Positions 7,271 to 15,103 of a stretch of DNA of 24,544 nt are shown here, piece after piece (the first letter of the stretch is position 1; each line of letters begins with the position of its first letter). A program made the position numbers and the translations under genes. The notes beneath the pieces were generated by a model. The model was not told where the DNA came from, did not search any database, and worked only from the letters and a program-made list of their open reading frames with translations. The DNA is from LMUY01 sp964245075 (GTDB lineage Bacteria; Pseudomonadota; Alphaproteobacteria; Acetobacterales; Acetobacteraceae), in the NCBI GenBank assembly GCA_964245075.1, contig CAXTLC010000072.1, positions 1 through 24,544 on the forward strand. The letters run 5' to 3'.

Positions 7271-7984
7271 TTACAGCAACCCCTCGTTCCGGAAGCTTAC
7301 CCAGGTCCCGTTCCCCACAATGACGTGATCATGCAGCACGACGCCCAGCGTGGCGACGGCCCGGCCGATCTCGCGCGTCATCTCGATATCGGGCCGTGAC
7401 GGCGCCGGGTCGCCGCTCGGGTGGTTGTGCACCAGGATCAGGGCGCTCGCGTGCAGCTCCAGCGCGCGCTTGGCGACCTCGCGCGGGTAAACCGGCGTGT
7501 GGTTGACGGTGCCGCGCGCCTGCGGCTCGTCGGCCAGCAGGCGGTTCTTGCCGTCCAGGAACAGGATGCGGAACTGCTCGACCCGCTCCCGCGCCAACTG
7601 CGCGTTCAGGTAGCCCATCAGCGCGTCCCAGTTGGACAGCACCGGGCGGCCCTGCAACTCGGACCGCATCAAGCGCAAGGCGGCTGCCTGCACCGTCCGC
7701 AACGCGGCGGCCCCGGCCTCCCCGATGCCCTCGACCGACCGCAGCTCCGGCAACGGCGCCGCGATCACGTTGGCGAAGGAGCCGAACCGCGCCAGCAAGG
7801 CCCGCGCGACCGGTTTGGTGTCCCGCCGCGGCAAGGCGAGGAACAGCACCAACTCCAGCAGCTCGTGATCCGCCACGCTGTCCGGCCCGGCTGTGAGCAG
7901 GCGGGCGCGCAAGCGTTGCCGGTGCCCCTCGGCGCTGACTGGCGAAGGCGGCCTGGCGTCCTCGCCAAGGTCGAGGCGGTCCAT
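7271..7984 (-). CDS. radC: RadC family JAB-domain protein
   Basis: A 237-residue RadC/YeeS-family protein. Residues 20-110 contain the helix-hairpin-helix region (GHRQRLRARLL, then LRSVEGIGEAGAAAL). Residues 115-237 form the JAB/MPN metal domain, with E134 in the QFRILFLD strand context and the H186-N-H188-P-S-G...D199 zinc motif intact. The biological role of RadC is unsettled: the old DNA-repair assignment was withdrawn, and the fold suggests a metal peptidase or nuclease. The start is taken at ATG 7984, just after the upstream thioesterase stop. A GTG at 8011 would give a 22-bp overlap, and neither has a strong ribosome binding site. It is the last gene of a minus-strand run with map and the thioesterase. 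Confidence 0.92.
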   Translation of the reverse strand: MDRLDLGEDARPPSPVSAEGHRQRLRARLLTAGPDSVADHELLELVLFLALPRRDTKPVARALLARFGSFANVIAAPLPELRSVEGIGEAGAAALRTVQAAALRLMRSELQGRPVLSNWDALMGYLNAQLARERVEQFRILFLDGKNRLLADEPQARGTVNHTPVYPREVAKRALELHASALILVHNHPSGDPAPSRPDIEMTREIGRAVATLGVVLHDHVIVGNGTWVSFRNEGLL

Positions 7985-7989
7985 GGCGG

Positions 7990-8403
7990 TCAGTCGCCGG
8001 GCAGGGTCCACGGTGCGAAGCGCTGGCGCACCCCATCGTCCAGCACCACCGCCCGGCGGGTCTCGCGGTCGATCAACGCCAGCACGGACAAGCCCTCCGC
8101 CGTGACCTCGCCAGCGGACTTGGTCCGGTGGCGGATGTGGACTGACTTGCTGCCGAACCGGCTGACGGCGCTCTCGACGGTGACGTCGCCGGGCCAGGAC
8201 ATCTCCCGCTTGAAGTCGATCTCCAAGCGGACGATCACGGCCGCCAGCCTGCCGCCGCGCTCGAACACGCCGGCCGCGTCCAGCAGTTCGGTACGGCCGG
8301 CCTCGAACAGCACGGCATACACCGCGTTGTTCACGTGGCCCACCGAATCGTTGTCGCTGAACCGCAGCCGGTGCGTCGTCGCGTGCCAGCCCGGCTCAGA
8401 CAT
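7990..8403 (-). CDS. Acyl-CoA thioesterase, 4-hydroxybenzoyl-CoA thioesterase-like hotdog protein
   Basis: A 137-residue single hotdog-fold protein. The N-terminal FSDNDSVGHVNNAVYAVLFEAGRTEL is the 4HBT/YbgC active-site signature: the Asp before the glycine-His-Val-Asn-Asn helix is the expected catalytic residue. The strand region ending RFAPWTLP closes the fold. It should hydrolyse acyl-CoA esters in the cytoplasm; chain length is unknown. The ATG at 8403 overlaps the end of the methionine aminopeptidase gene by 8 bp, so the pair is coupled. Upstream methionines in the open frame lie inside map and are not used. Confidence 0.9.
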   Translation of the reverse strand: MSEPGWHATTHRLRFSDNDSVGHVNNAVYAVLFEAGRTELLDAAGVFERGGRLAAVIVRLEIDFKREMSWPGDVTVESAVSRFGSKSVHIRHRTKSAGEVTAEGLSVLALIDRETRRAVVLDDGVRQRFAPWTLPGD

Positions 8404-9196
8404 AGGGCGGCTTGGCGTACCCGGCGGGCGAGAAGGTGAACACCTCGCAGCCATCCTCCGTGACGCCCACCATGTGCTCGAACTGGGCGGACAGGCTGCG
8501 GTCACGGGTGACGGCGGTCCAGCCATCGTCCAGCACCTTCACTTCGGGCCGGCCGGCGTTCACCATCGGCTCCACGGTGAAGAACATGCCCGGCCGCAGC
8601 ACCGCGCCGTCCCCGGGGCGGCCGAAGTGCAGCACGTTGGGCGCCTCGTGGAAGCGGCGGCCGATGCCGTGGCCGCAGAAATCCCGCACCACGCTGAAGC
8701 GCTGGCCCTCCACGTAACTCTGGATCGCGTGCCCCACGTCACCCAGCGTGGCCCCCGGCCGGATGGCGGCGATCCCGCGCATCAGCGCGTCATACGTCAC
8801 GTCCAGCAGCATCCGGGCGCGGGTGCCGGCCTGCCCGGCCACATACATCCGGCTGGTGTCGCCGTGCCAGCCATCCAGCACGGGCGTGACGTCGATGTTG
8901 AGGATATCCCCTTCCAGCAACCGCCGGTCGCCGGGAATGCCGTGGCAGACGACGTGGTTGATGGAAGTGCAGATGGATTTCGGATAGCCGCGGTAGTTCA
9001 GGGTGGCGGGAACCGCGCCATGCCCGCACATGAAATCGTGGCAAAGCGTGTCGAGCTGGCCGGTGGTGACGCCGGGCTTCACGTGCGGCGTGATCATGTC
9101 GAGCGTTTCCGCAGCCAAACGCCCGGCGGCGCGCATGCCCTCAAAATCGGCTTGCCCATGCAGGGTGATCCGCCGTCCGTCAGTCCCGCCGTCCAT
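8396..9196 (-). CDS. map: Type I methionine aminopeptidase
   Basis: A 266-residue cytoplasmic enzyme that removes the initiator methionine from nascent proteins. All five metal ligands are visible in order: D102 (NIDVT), D113 (WHGDTSRMY), H176 (GHGIGRRFHEAP), E209 (FFTVEPM) and E240 (QFEHMVGVTE). H85 in VVCHGIP matches the conserved substrate-side histidine. Length is usual. The ATG at 9196 follows a GGGGCGGAG just upstream; a TTG at 9220 would add eight residues without support. Downstream, the thioesterase start overlaps its end. A duplicated map is common in alphaproteobacteria, so this need not be the only copy. Confidence 0.96.
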   Translation of the reverse strand: MDGGTDGRRITLHGQADFEGMRAAGRLAAETLDMITPHVKPGVTTGQLDTLCHDFMCGHGAVPATLNYRGYPKSICTSINHVVCHGIPGDRRLLEGDILNIDVTPVLDGWHGDTSRMYVAGQAGTRARMLLDVTYDALMRGIAAIRPGATLGDVGHAIQSYVEGQRFSVVRDFCGHGIGRRFHEAPNVLHFGRPGDGAVLRPGMFFTVEPMVNAGRPEVKVLDDGWTAVTRDRSLSAQFEHMVGVTEDGCEVFTFSPAGYAKPPYV

Positions 9197-9285
9197 CTCC
9201 GCCCCGCTGCCAACTGCCAACGCGACTGAAAATGCGCAAGGTCCCAGTCACGTGCAAGGGTGGCGCGTGATAGGCCCGGGCCGGG

Positions 9286-10395
9286 TCAGCTCCGGCCGTG
9301 GGCGTAGAAGCCGTCGCCCGACGCCGCGCGGCTGGAAGGAAACGGGCGGAACGCCGGCCCATAACCCCGCGGCGCCACGCGGGAAGCCGGGAGCGAGCGG
9401 TGCTCGATGAGCCGGCGGGATGCCCGGACCGGCGCCATCTCGCGGGCCTCGAACACGCGCGGCAGGTTGGGCCGCCAGAGCTGGTGGAGGGTGGACGGCG
9501 GCAGCGTTGCGGCACTGGCCGAGGCGACCAGGGCCGGCAGCCGAAGGCGCGGCTCAGCCTGGGCAATGGGCACGCCCATGCGGTCGAACCCGGCATCCAG
9601 CAGCGCCGCCATGTGGGTATCCCGCTCGCCTCCGTTGAGCGCGCCCATCACCACCCCGATCAGCCGCACGTCTCCCCGCACCGCCGAGGTGACCAGGTTG
9701 CAGCCCGACGCATCGATGTAGCCGGTCTTCAACCCGTCTGCGCCCGGATAGGTTTGCAGCATCCGGTCATGGTTGGGGATCAGCCGCCCGTGGAACACGA
9801 AGGACGGCACGCTGAAATAGCGGTATTCCACCGGGTAATCCTGGATCAGGTGCCGCGCGAGCAGCGCCAAGTCCCGCGCCGTGGTGACCTGGTCCGGATC
9901 GGGCCAGCCCGACGCGTTGCGGAACGTCGTCCGCGTCATGCCGAGCGCGCGAGCCCGCAGCGTCATCATCTGCGCGAACCGCTGCTCGTCCCCGCCCAGC
10001 AACTCGCCGAGCGCCGCCGCCGCGTCGTTGGCCGATTTGGTGACCAGGCCAAGCAATGCCTGCTCCACGGTGATGTAAGTGCCTGGCACGAGGCCAAGCT
10101 TGGACGGCGACATCGCCGCGGCATGGTCCGATACGGGAACCACCTGGTCGAGCGTGACGCGGCGGTCCCGCAACGCCTCGAACAGCATGTAGATGGTCAT
10201 CATCTTGGTAAGGCTTGCCGGATACCTCGGCTCATCGGCATTGGCGGCGGACAGGACCTGGCCGGACCCCGCGTCCATCACCAGGGAGGCATACCGGGCA
10301 GACCCTACTTGAGCCAATGCCGGGCGCACCGCCAAAGCCAGCACGAGCGCCAGGCAAGGAACTGCCCGCAAACAGCCTCGCCGCCAGCTGAACAT
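9286..10395 (-). CDS. D-alanyl-D-alanine carboxypeptidase (PBP5/6-type, peptidase S11)
   Basis: A 369-residue periplasmic enzyme that trims the terminal D-Ala from peptidoglycan stem peptides. The signal peptide covers residues 1-28 (W-R-R, a hydrophobic core, then RPALA before Q29). The three penicillin-binding motifs are intact: S61-L-T-K64, S121-A-N123 and K223-T-G225. After the catalytic domain (to about 280), a 90-residue basic, low-complexity tail rich in Arg, Ser and Ala replaces the PBP5 C-terminal beta domain; no amphipathic membrane anchor is obvious. The ATG at 10395 is preceded by ACGGAG at good spacing. A 90-bp gap separates it from map, so they may share a transcript. It is divergent from the phasin gene. 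Confidence 0.94.
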   Translation of the reverse strand: MFSWRRGCLRAVPCLALVLALAVRPALAQVGSARYASLVMDAGSGQVLSAANADEPRYPASLTKMMTIYMLFEALRDRRVTLDQVVPVSDHAAAMSPSKLGLVPGTYITVEQALLGLVTKSANDAAAALGELLGGDEQRFAQMMTLRARALGMTRTTFRNASGWPDPDQVTTARDLALLARHLIQDYPVEYRYFSVPSFVFHGRLIPNHDRMLQTYPGADGLKTGYIDASGCNLVTSAVRGDVRLIGVVMGALNGGERDTHMAALLDAGFDRMGVPIAQAEPRLRLPALVASASAATLPPSTLHQLWRPNLPRVFEAREMAPVRASRRLIEHRSLPASRVAPRGYGPAFRPFPSSRAASGDGFYAHGRS

Positions 10396-10673
10396 GGTCT
10401 GTACTCCGTGAGTATCGCACAGAACCTTAGTGTGACCGCTTGCAACCTGTCCAGCTAACGAAGCACGCAGTGGTGGATTCAGAACGCCTTATGAACCGTC
10501 GTTGTGATGACGTGAATAGACCGTCAAAGGGGTGACTTGTCGCGGTGCACAAACCGATTGACCGGGCAAACGCAATGGCCATACAGATGCACTATGCTGC
10601 ATTGCAGCACGGCCGCAGCGCCCACAAAAAACGATCGAGGCGCTCTTGGCCTAACTCGTTCGGAGACGTGTTG
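10396..10673. promoter_or_regulatory. Divergent promoter region between the carboxypeptidase and phasin genes
   Basis: A 278-bp non-coding stretch that must hold the promoters of both divergent genes. An open frame continues into it from the phasin gene, but without coding character. The one clear element is the 15-bp dyad at 10595-10609, listed separately. I cannot fix -35/-10 boxes with confidence. Confidence 0.6.
10595..10609. promoter_or_regulatory. PhaR-type operator candidate upstream of the phasin gene
   Basis: Positions 10595-10609 read TGCTGCATTGCAGCA, a perfect dyad with 7-bp arms around one base. Its core, CTGC-ATT-GCAG (10597-10607), equals the CTGC-N3-GCAG pattern that I recall as the binding sequence of PhaR, the polyhydroxyalkanoate-responsive repressor of phasin genes in alphaproteobacteria such as Rhodobacter. 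It lies 64 bp before the phasin start, a sensible place for a repressor site. Confidence 0.6.
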
Positions 10674-11165
10674 ATGAGCGATGTCACGATGGACGCCCAG
10701 GCAAACCTTGACCGCACGATGTCCAGCCTCAAGGACGGCGTCGCGGGGGCCACCGCCGGCATGGGACAGGCCGGAGCCCAGGCGCAAGCGGCTGCGCGGG
10801 ACGGCATGCAGACGATGATGAAGATGGCGGGGGACGTGCTCGCGCTCAGCAGAGGCAATTTCGACGCCCTTACCCGGTCCGGCCAGGTTCTCGCCACCGG
10901 CGCACAGGACATGGGCAGGAGCGTCGCTGCCGCGGCCCGCGACTCTCTGGAAGAGACGATCGACACGTTCAAGGCCATGGCCACCGTGAAGTCGTTCAAG
11001 GAAGCGATGGACCTGCAATCCAGCCTGATGCGTTCCGCGTTGGAGCGGGCCGTCTCGCAGGCCAGCCAGATGACCGACCGCTCGATGAAGCTGTCCGAGC
11101 AGGCATTCGCGCCCATCGGCGCGCAGTTGTCCTCGGCGGCTGACAAGTTCGGCCGCATCGGCTGA
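10674..11165 (+). CDS. Phasin family protein (PHA granule-associated)
   Basis: A 163-residue all-helical protein of the alphaproteobacterial phasin family (Phasin_2 type). It coats polyhydroxyalkanoate granules and controls their size. The N-terminal 40 residues are Ala/Gly/Gln-rich. The rest is amphipathic helix with the family pattern FKAMATVKSFKEAMDLQSSLMRSALERAV around residues 98-126 and SMKLSEQAFAPI near the end. There is no signal peptide and there are no cysteines. The ATG at 10674 follows GGAG at 10662-10665. An upstream dyad matches the PhaR operator pattern, so it is probably induced when PHA accumulates. No PHA synthase or depolymerase is in the window. Two GC-rich hairpins follow the stop. 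Confidence 0.93.
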   Translation: MSDVTMDAQANLDRTMSSLKDGVAGATAGMGQAGAQAQAAARDGMQTMMKMAGDVLALSRGNFDALTRSGQVLATGAQDMGRSVAAAARDSLEETIDTFKAMATVKSFKEAMDLQSSLMRSALERAVSQASQMTDRSMKLSEQAFAPIGAQLSSAADKFGRIG

Positions 11166-11168
11166 CCC

Positions 11169-11187
11169 CGGCCGGCTGCGCCGGCCG
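11169..11187 (+). terminator. GC hairpin directly after the phasin stop
   Basis: CGGCCGGC (11169-11176) pairs perfectly with GCCGGCCG (11180-11187) around a 3-nt loop, starting 4 bp after the phasin stop codon. No T-run follows. It could stabilise the 3' end of the transcript or pause polymerase ahead of the second hairpin. Confidence 0.5.
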
Positions 11188-11208
11188 ACCCAAGTGGGGA
11201 GGGGATGG

Positions 11209-11233
11209 AGGCCCGGGCAGGTTGTCCGGGCCT
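11209..11233 (+). terminator. Probable phasin terminator hairpin
   Basis: AGGCCCGGGC (11209-11218) pairs with GTCCGGGCCT (11224-11233), ten pairs including one G-U, around a 5-nt loop. A short T-rich stretch follows at 11240-11242 after a few bases. It is placed between the phasin stop and the clpS start, so it most likely separates the two transcripts. Confidence 0.5.
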
Positions 11234-11318
11234 GTCGCATTTAGCAGAAGGGCTTTTCCCGCCCATCGGCGATCCGATATGGTCGCTGCATGACACCCAT
11301 TGCGACCACCACCTCCTG

Positions 11319-11651
11319 ATGAGCGACACCGACAAGCGCGATGGCGATGGCGGCGGGCCTGGCATTGGCGTCGTCACGAAGACTCGGCCGAAGACCCGCA
11401 AGCCGGCCATGTACAAAGTCCTGATGCTGAACGACGACTACACGCCGATGGAGTTCGTGGTGCACGTGCTCGAGCGGTTCTTCCAGAAGACGCGGGAGGA
11501 AGCGACGCGGATCATGCTGCACGTCCACCGCCGGGGCGTCGGCGTTTGCGGCGTGTTCACCTACGAGGTCGCGGAAACCAAGGTGACGCAGGTCATGGAC
11601 CTGGCACGGCAGAACCAGCATCCGCTCCAGTGCACGGTCGAGAAAGAGTGA
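11319..11651 (+). CDS. clpS: ATP-dependent Clp protease adaptor ClpS
   Basis: A 110-residue adaptor that delivers N-degron substrates (N-terminal Leu, Phe, Trp, Tyr) to ClpAP. After a flexible, charged 30-residue tail, the core begins at MYKVLMLNDDYTPMEFV, the family signature with the N-D-D pocket residues. RIMLHVHRRGVGVCGVFTYEVAETKV supplies the conserved histidine of the binding pocket and the ClpA-facing surface. The ATG at 11319 fits the usual length; the open frame to 11205 is not conserved. No ribosome binding site precedes it; instead a 9-codon frame (11290-11319) ends in a TGATG overlap with the start. clpA follows 155 bp downstream on the same strand, so adaptor and unfoldase are genetic neighbours as in other proteobacteria. 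Confidence 0.97.
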   Translation: MSDTDKRDGDGGGPGIGVVTKTRPKTRKPAMYKVLMLNDDYTPMEFVVHVLERFFQKTREEATRIMLHVHRRGVGVCGVFTYEVAETKVTQVMDLARQNQHPLQCTVEKE

Positions 11652-11806
11652 GGGCTGCAAATCGCACGCCTCGCGCCCATGTCTGCATCTCGTTCAACAT
11701 AGAGGCAGCCGGTGCTTCCGGGATTGCTCGGCCCCGCAAAGCGAGGCTCGACAAACCCGCACGAAAGGCGTGACGTAGCGGCCGGCTTGAAGGAGCAGCG
11801 CATTCC

Positions 11807-14155
11807 ATGCTGTCACGTAATCTAGAGCAGACGCTGCATCGCGCCCTGTCGTTCGCGAGCGAGCGGCGGCACGAATACGCCACCCTGGAACACCTGCTGC
11901 TTGGCCTGGCCGACGACACGGACGCAGCGACGGTGTTGCGCGCGTGCGGCGTTGACCTCGACAAGCTGCGGCAGGAACTCGGCGAATTCCTGGACAAGGA
12001 TCTGCCGGGCCTGGCGACTGACCGCCCGGGAGACCCCAAGCCCACGGCCGGGTTCCAGCGGGTGGTGCAGCGCGCCGCCATCCACGTCCAAAGCTCCGGC
12101 CGCGATGAGGTGACGGGCGCCAACGTGCTCGTGGCCCTGTTCAGCGAGCGGGAAAGCCATGCCGTGTATTTCCTGCAACTACAGGACATGACCCGGCTGG
12201 ACGCGGTCAATTTCATCAGCCACGGCATCGCCAAGGCACCCGGCCGCCAGCCGTCCCGCCCGGCGGCCAGCTCCGAGAAGCCCGAAAGCAACGGCGAGGG
12301 TGAGCGCGAGGAGAAGCCCGGCCGCCGCAGCCAGGACGCGCTGTCCACCTACTGCGTCAACCTGAACAAGAAGGCCACAGCCGGAAAGATCGACCCGCTG
12401 ATCGGCCGGGAAACCGAGATCGAACGGACGATCCAGATCCTGTGCCGCCGAACCAAGAACAACCCGCTCTATGTCGGTGATCCCGGCGTCGGCAAGACGG
12501 CGATCGCCGAAGGCTTGGCCAAGCGCATCGTCGAGGGCGACGTGCCGGAGGTGTTGGTCAAGAGCACGATCTACTCGCTCGACATGGGCGCACTGCTGGC
12601 CGGCACCCGCTACCGCGGTGATTTCGAGGAGCGGTTGAAGGCGGTGGTGACCGAGCTGGAAGCGCAGCCCAACGCCGTGCTGTTCATCGATGAGATTCAC
12701 ACGGTGATCGGCGCGGGTGCCACGAGCGGCGGGGCGATGGATGCATCCAACCTGCTTAAGCCCGCGCTGGCGAGCGGCACGATGCGCTGCATCGGCTCGA
12801 CCACCTACAAGGAATACCGCAACTACTTCGAGAAGGACCGCGCGCTGGTCCGTCGGTTCCAGAAGATCGACGTCAATGAGCCGTCGCTGGAGGATGCGGT
12901 CAAGATCCTGCGCGGGCTGAAGACCAACTACGAGCGTCACCACAAGGTGCGTTACACCGAGGAGGCGATCCGCGGCGCGGTCGAGCTGTCGGCCAAGTAC
13001 ATCAATGACCGCAAGCTGCCGGACAAGGCGATCGACGTGATCGACGAGGTTGGCGCCAGCCGGATGCTGCTGCCGGAAGGCAAGCGCCGCAAGACGGTCA
13101 CCTTGCGGGATGTCGAGGAGATCGTGGCCAAGATCGCCCGCATCCCGCCAAAAAGCGTGTCCGCCGACGACAAGGAAACGCTGCGCAACCTGGAGCGTGA
13201 CCTCAAGGCCATGGTGTTCGGCCAAGACAATGCGATCGAGGCATTGTCTGCAGCGATCAAGCTGTCGCGTGCCGGACTGCGAGAGGCGGAGAAGCCGATC
13301 GGCAACTACCTGTTCAGCGGCCCGACCGGCGTCGGCAAGACGGAGGTCGCCCGCCAGCTTGCCTCCACCCTGGGCATCGAGCTGATCCGCTTCGACATGT
13401 CCGAGTACATGGAGCGTCACAGCGTTTCCCGCCTGATCGGTGCCCCTCCGGGCTACGTTGGCTTCGACCAGGGCGGACTGCTGACGGACGGGATCGACCA
13501 GCATCCGCATTGCGTGCTGCTGCTGGACGAGATCGAGAAGGCCCACCAGGACCTGTTCAACATCCTGTTGCAGGTGATGGACCATGGCAAGCTCACCGAC
13601 CACAACGGCAAGAGCGTGGATTTCCGCAACGTCATCCTGATCATGACCACCAATGCCGGTGCGTCGGACATGGCGAAGGAAGGAATCGGCTTTGGCCGCT
13701 CGGTTCGCGAAGGCGAGGACGAGGAAGCCGTCAAGAAGCTGTTCACCCCTGAGTTCCGCAACCGCTTGGATGCCATCATCCCGTTCGCCGGGCTGACGGA
13801 GGAGACGGTTGGCCGGGTGGTCGAGAAGTTCGTCATGCAGCTCGAGGCGCAGTTGGCTGACCGCAACGTGACGATCGAGTTGTCGTCCGGCGCCAAGGAA
13901 TGGCTGGCGGAGCGCGGCTACGACCGGCTCTATGGCGCGCGTCCGCTAGCCCGCGTGATCCAGGAGTACATCAAGAAGCCTCTGGCCGAGGAGCTGCTGT
14001 TCGGCAAGCTGGTCAAAGGCGGCTCGGTGAAGGTCAACTTGGTGGATGGCAAGCTCGCTTTCGACGTGACGGAGGCGGCGCCGTCGTCCGTCCCCAAGCC
14101 GGAAAGCGACAGCGACGAGGGCGGCAGCGAGCGGGAGCCGGAAGTGGTGGAATGA
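11807..14155 (+). CDS. clpA: ATP-dependent Clp protease ATP-binding subunit ClpA
   Basis: A 782-residue double-AAA+ unfoldase that feeds substrates into ClpP. Domains: Clp N-domain repeats (about 1-145, beginning LEQTLHRALSFASERRHEYATLEHLLLGL), a charged linker (about 146-180), AAA1 with Walker A G224-D-P-G-V-G-K-T231 and LFIDEIHTVIGAG, then AAA2 with Walker A G505-P-T-G-V-G-K-T512 and VLLLDEIEKAH. The ClpP-docking loop I627-G-F629 is present, which identifies a ClpP partner rather than ClpB, as does the lack of the long coiled-coil middle domain. The C-terminal 25 residues are acidic and variable. AAGGAG lies 12-17 bp before ATG 11807. Its stop overlaps the DUF427 gene start. Confidence 0.97.
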   Translation: MLSRNLEQTLHRALSFASERRHEYATLEHLLLGLADDTDAATVLRACGVDLDKLRQELGEFLDKDLPGLATDRPGDPKPTAGFQRVVQRAAIHVQSSGRDEVTGANVLVALFSERESHAVYFLQLQDMTRLDAVNFISHGIAKAPGRQPSRPAASSEKPESNGEGEREEKPGRRSQDALSTYCVNLNKKATAGKIDPLIGRETEIERTIQILCRRTKNNPLYVGDPGVGKTAIAEGLAKRIVEGDVPEVLVKSTIYSLDMGALLAGTRYRGDFEERLKAVVTELEAQPNAVLFIDEIHTVIGAGATSGGAMDASNLLKPALASGTMRCIGSTTYKEYRNYFEKDRALVRRFQKIDVNEPSLEDAVKILRGLKTNYERHHKVRYTEEAIRGAVELSAKYINDRKLPDKAIDVIDEVGASRMLLPEGKRRKTVTLRDVEEIVAKIARIPPKSVSADDKETLRNLERDLKAMVFGQDNAIEALSAAIKLSRAGLREAEKPIGNYLFSGPTGVGKTEVARQLASTLGIELIRFDMSEYMERHSVSRLIGAPPGYVGFDQGGLLTDGIDQHPHCVLLLDEIEKAHQDLFNILLQVMDHGKLTDHNGKSVDFRNVILIMTTNAGASDMAKEGIGFGRSVREGEDEEAVKKLFTPEFRNRLDAIIPFAGLTEETVGRVVEKFVMQLEAQLADRNVTIELSSGAKEWLAERGYDRLYGARPLARVIQEYIKKPLAEELLFGKLVKGGSVKVNLVDGKLAFDVTEAAPSSVPKPESDSDEGGSEREPEVVE

Positions 14156-14433
14156 GGGCAGTCTGGAATGGCGTTGTCGTCGCGGAAAGCGACGACATCG
14201 TCACCGTGGAGGGCAACGCCTACTTCCCCGAAGCGACTGTCTTAGCCGGTGTCGTCAAGCCATCAAGCCATACCAGCGTATGCCCTTGGAAGGGCACCGC
14301 AAGGTATCATTCGCTCGAGGTGGATGGTGTGGTCAACGAGAATGCCGTTTGGTACTACCCGGAACCCAAAGATGCGGCGAAGGACATCCATGGCCGGGTT
14401 GCCTTCTGGAAAGGCGTCAAGGTTTCCGCCTGA
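14152..14433 (+). CDS. DUF427 domain protein
   Basis: A 93-residue single-domain protein of the DUF427 family. The recognisable order is R-A-V-W-N-G-x-V-V-A near the start, then GNAYFPE, the T-S-V-C-P-W-K-G-T-A-R-Y-H block and E-N-A-V-W-Y-Y-P-E-P. Family function is not established; the conserved C-P-W-K-G and Y-P motifs suggest a small ligand pocket. The ATG at 14152 overlaps the clpA stop in an ATGA junction, so expression is tied to the Clp operon. This may be chance gene order or a functional link to proteolysis. Base usage is less GC-biased than clpA. Confidence 0.9.
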   Translation: MRAVWNGVVVAESDDIVTVEGNAYFPEATVLAGVVKPSSHTSVCPWKGTARYHSLEVDGVVNENAVWYYPEPKDAAKDIHGRVAFWKGVKVSA

Positions 14434-14466
14434 CCAACGGCCGCTTGCCATGCCTCGGCCGATTTG

Positions 14467-15099
14467 ATGCGTGGCGCATCTGGCTTGCTGTCGCGGGTCA
14501 AAGCGGCAGTGCCCATGAGCGTGAAGGCTCGTCTCAGGACTGGCGGCGGACTTGGGCCGGCGAATGCCGCCGTATGGGACGAGCAGTTCGCGCAGGGCCA
14601 ATGGCACTTCATGGGCGATCTGGCGGAAGTCCCGCGCTATGCGGTGATTGCCGGCTATGCCGCTACTTGCCCGGCCAACCGTTCCGTCTTGGACATTGGC
14701 TGCGGGCCGGGCTTGTTGCAGCCATGGTTGGTCCGCAACGGCTACGACGAGTATCTTGGGGTTGATCTGTCCACCACGGCCATTGGCGCTGCCCAAGCCA
14801 AGGCGGACAGCACGACGCAGTTTCGGTCGGCTGATGCGGAATCCTTTGTTCCGCCGCACGCTTTTGACATCGTGATCTTCAACGAGATGCTGTACTACAT
14901 GCGGGACCCGGTGGCCGTGCTGCGCCACTACGCAAGACACCTCGCTCCAGGAGGCAGTTTCCTGATCTCGCTCTGGGTTTGCCGGGAGTCTTGGCGCGTT
15001 TGGCGCGCGTGCAGCGCCGCAGTCAGCGTGGCCAGTGAGACACGGATCAGCAACGGCGCATCATCCTGGGATGTTCGCGTCTGCCAACCACTGGGCTGA
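14467..15099 (+). CDS. Class I SAM-dependent methyltransferase
   Basis: A 210-residue Rossmann-fold methyltransferase. Motif I is V-L-D76-I-G-C-G-P-G82, motif II is LGVDLST, and the motif IV region reads FDIVIFNEMLYYMRDP, followed by LAPGGSFLISLW. Methyltransferases like this accompany glycosyltransferases and deacetylases in surface-sugar gene groups, which fits the next two genes, but the acceptor is unknown. The start is ATG 14467 or the adjoining TTG 14464, and neither has a clear ribosome binding site. Another ATG is at 14515. The PIG-L deacetylase starts right after its stop, in a different frame. Confidence 0.88.
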   Translation: MRGASGLLSRVKAAVPMSVKARLRTGGGLGPANAAVWDEQFAQGQWHFMGDLAEVPRYAVIAGYAATCPANRSVLDIGCGPGLLQPWLVRNGYDEYLGVDLSTTAIGAAQAKADSTTQFRSADAESFVPPHAFDIVIFNEMLYYMRDPVAVLRHYARHLAPGGSFLISLWVCRESWRVWRACSAAVSVASETRISNGASSWDVRVCQPLG

Positions 15100-15103
15100 T
15101 CCC

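Noticed and set aside
7421..9229. 602-residue open frame on the plus strand across radC, thioesterase and map
   Set aside because: It spans three well-supported minus-strand genes with all catalytic motifs; its own translation has no recognisable domain.
12179..13603. 474-residue minus-strand frame inside clpA
   Set aside because: A shadow of the ClpA AAA modules; clpA is unmistakable.
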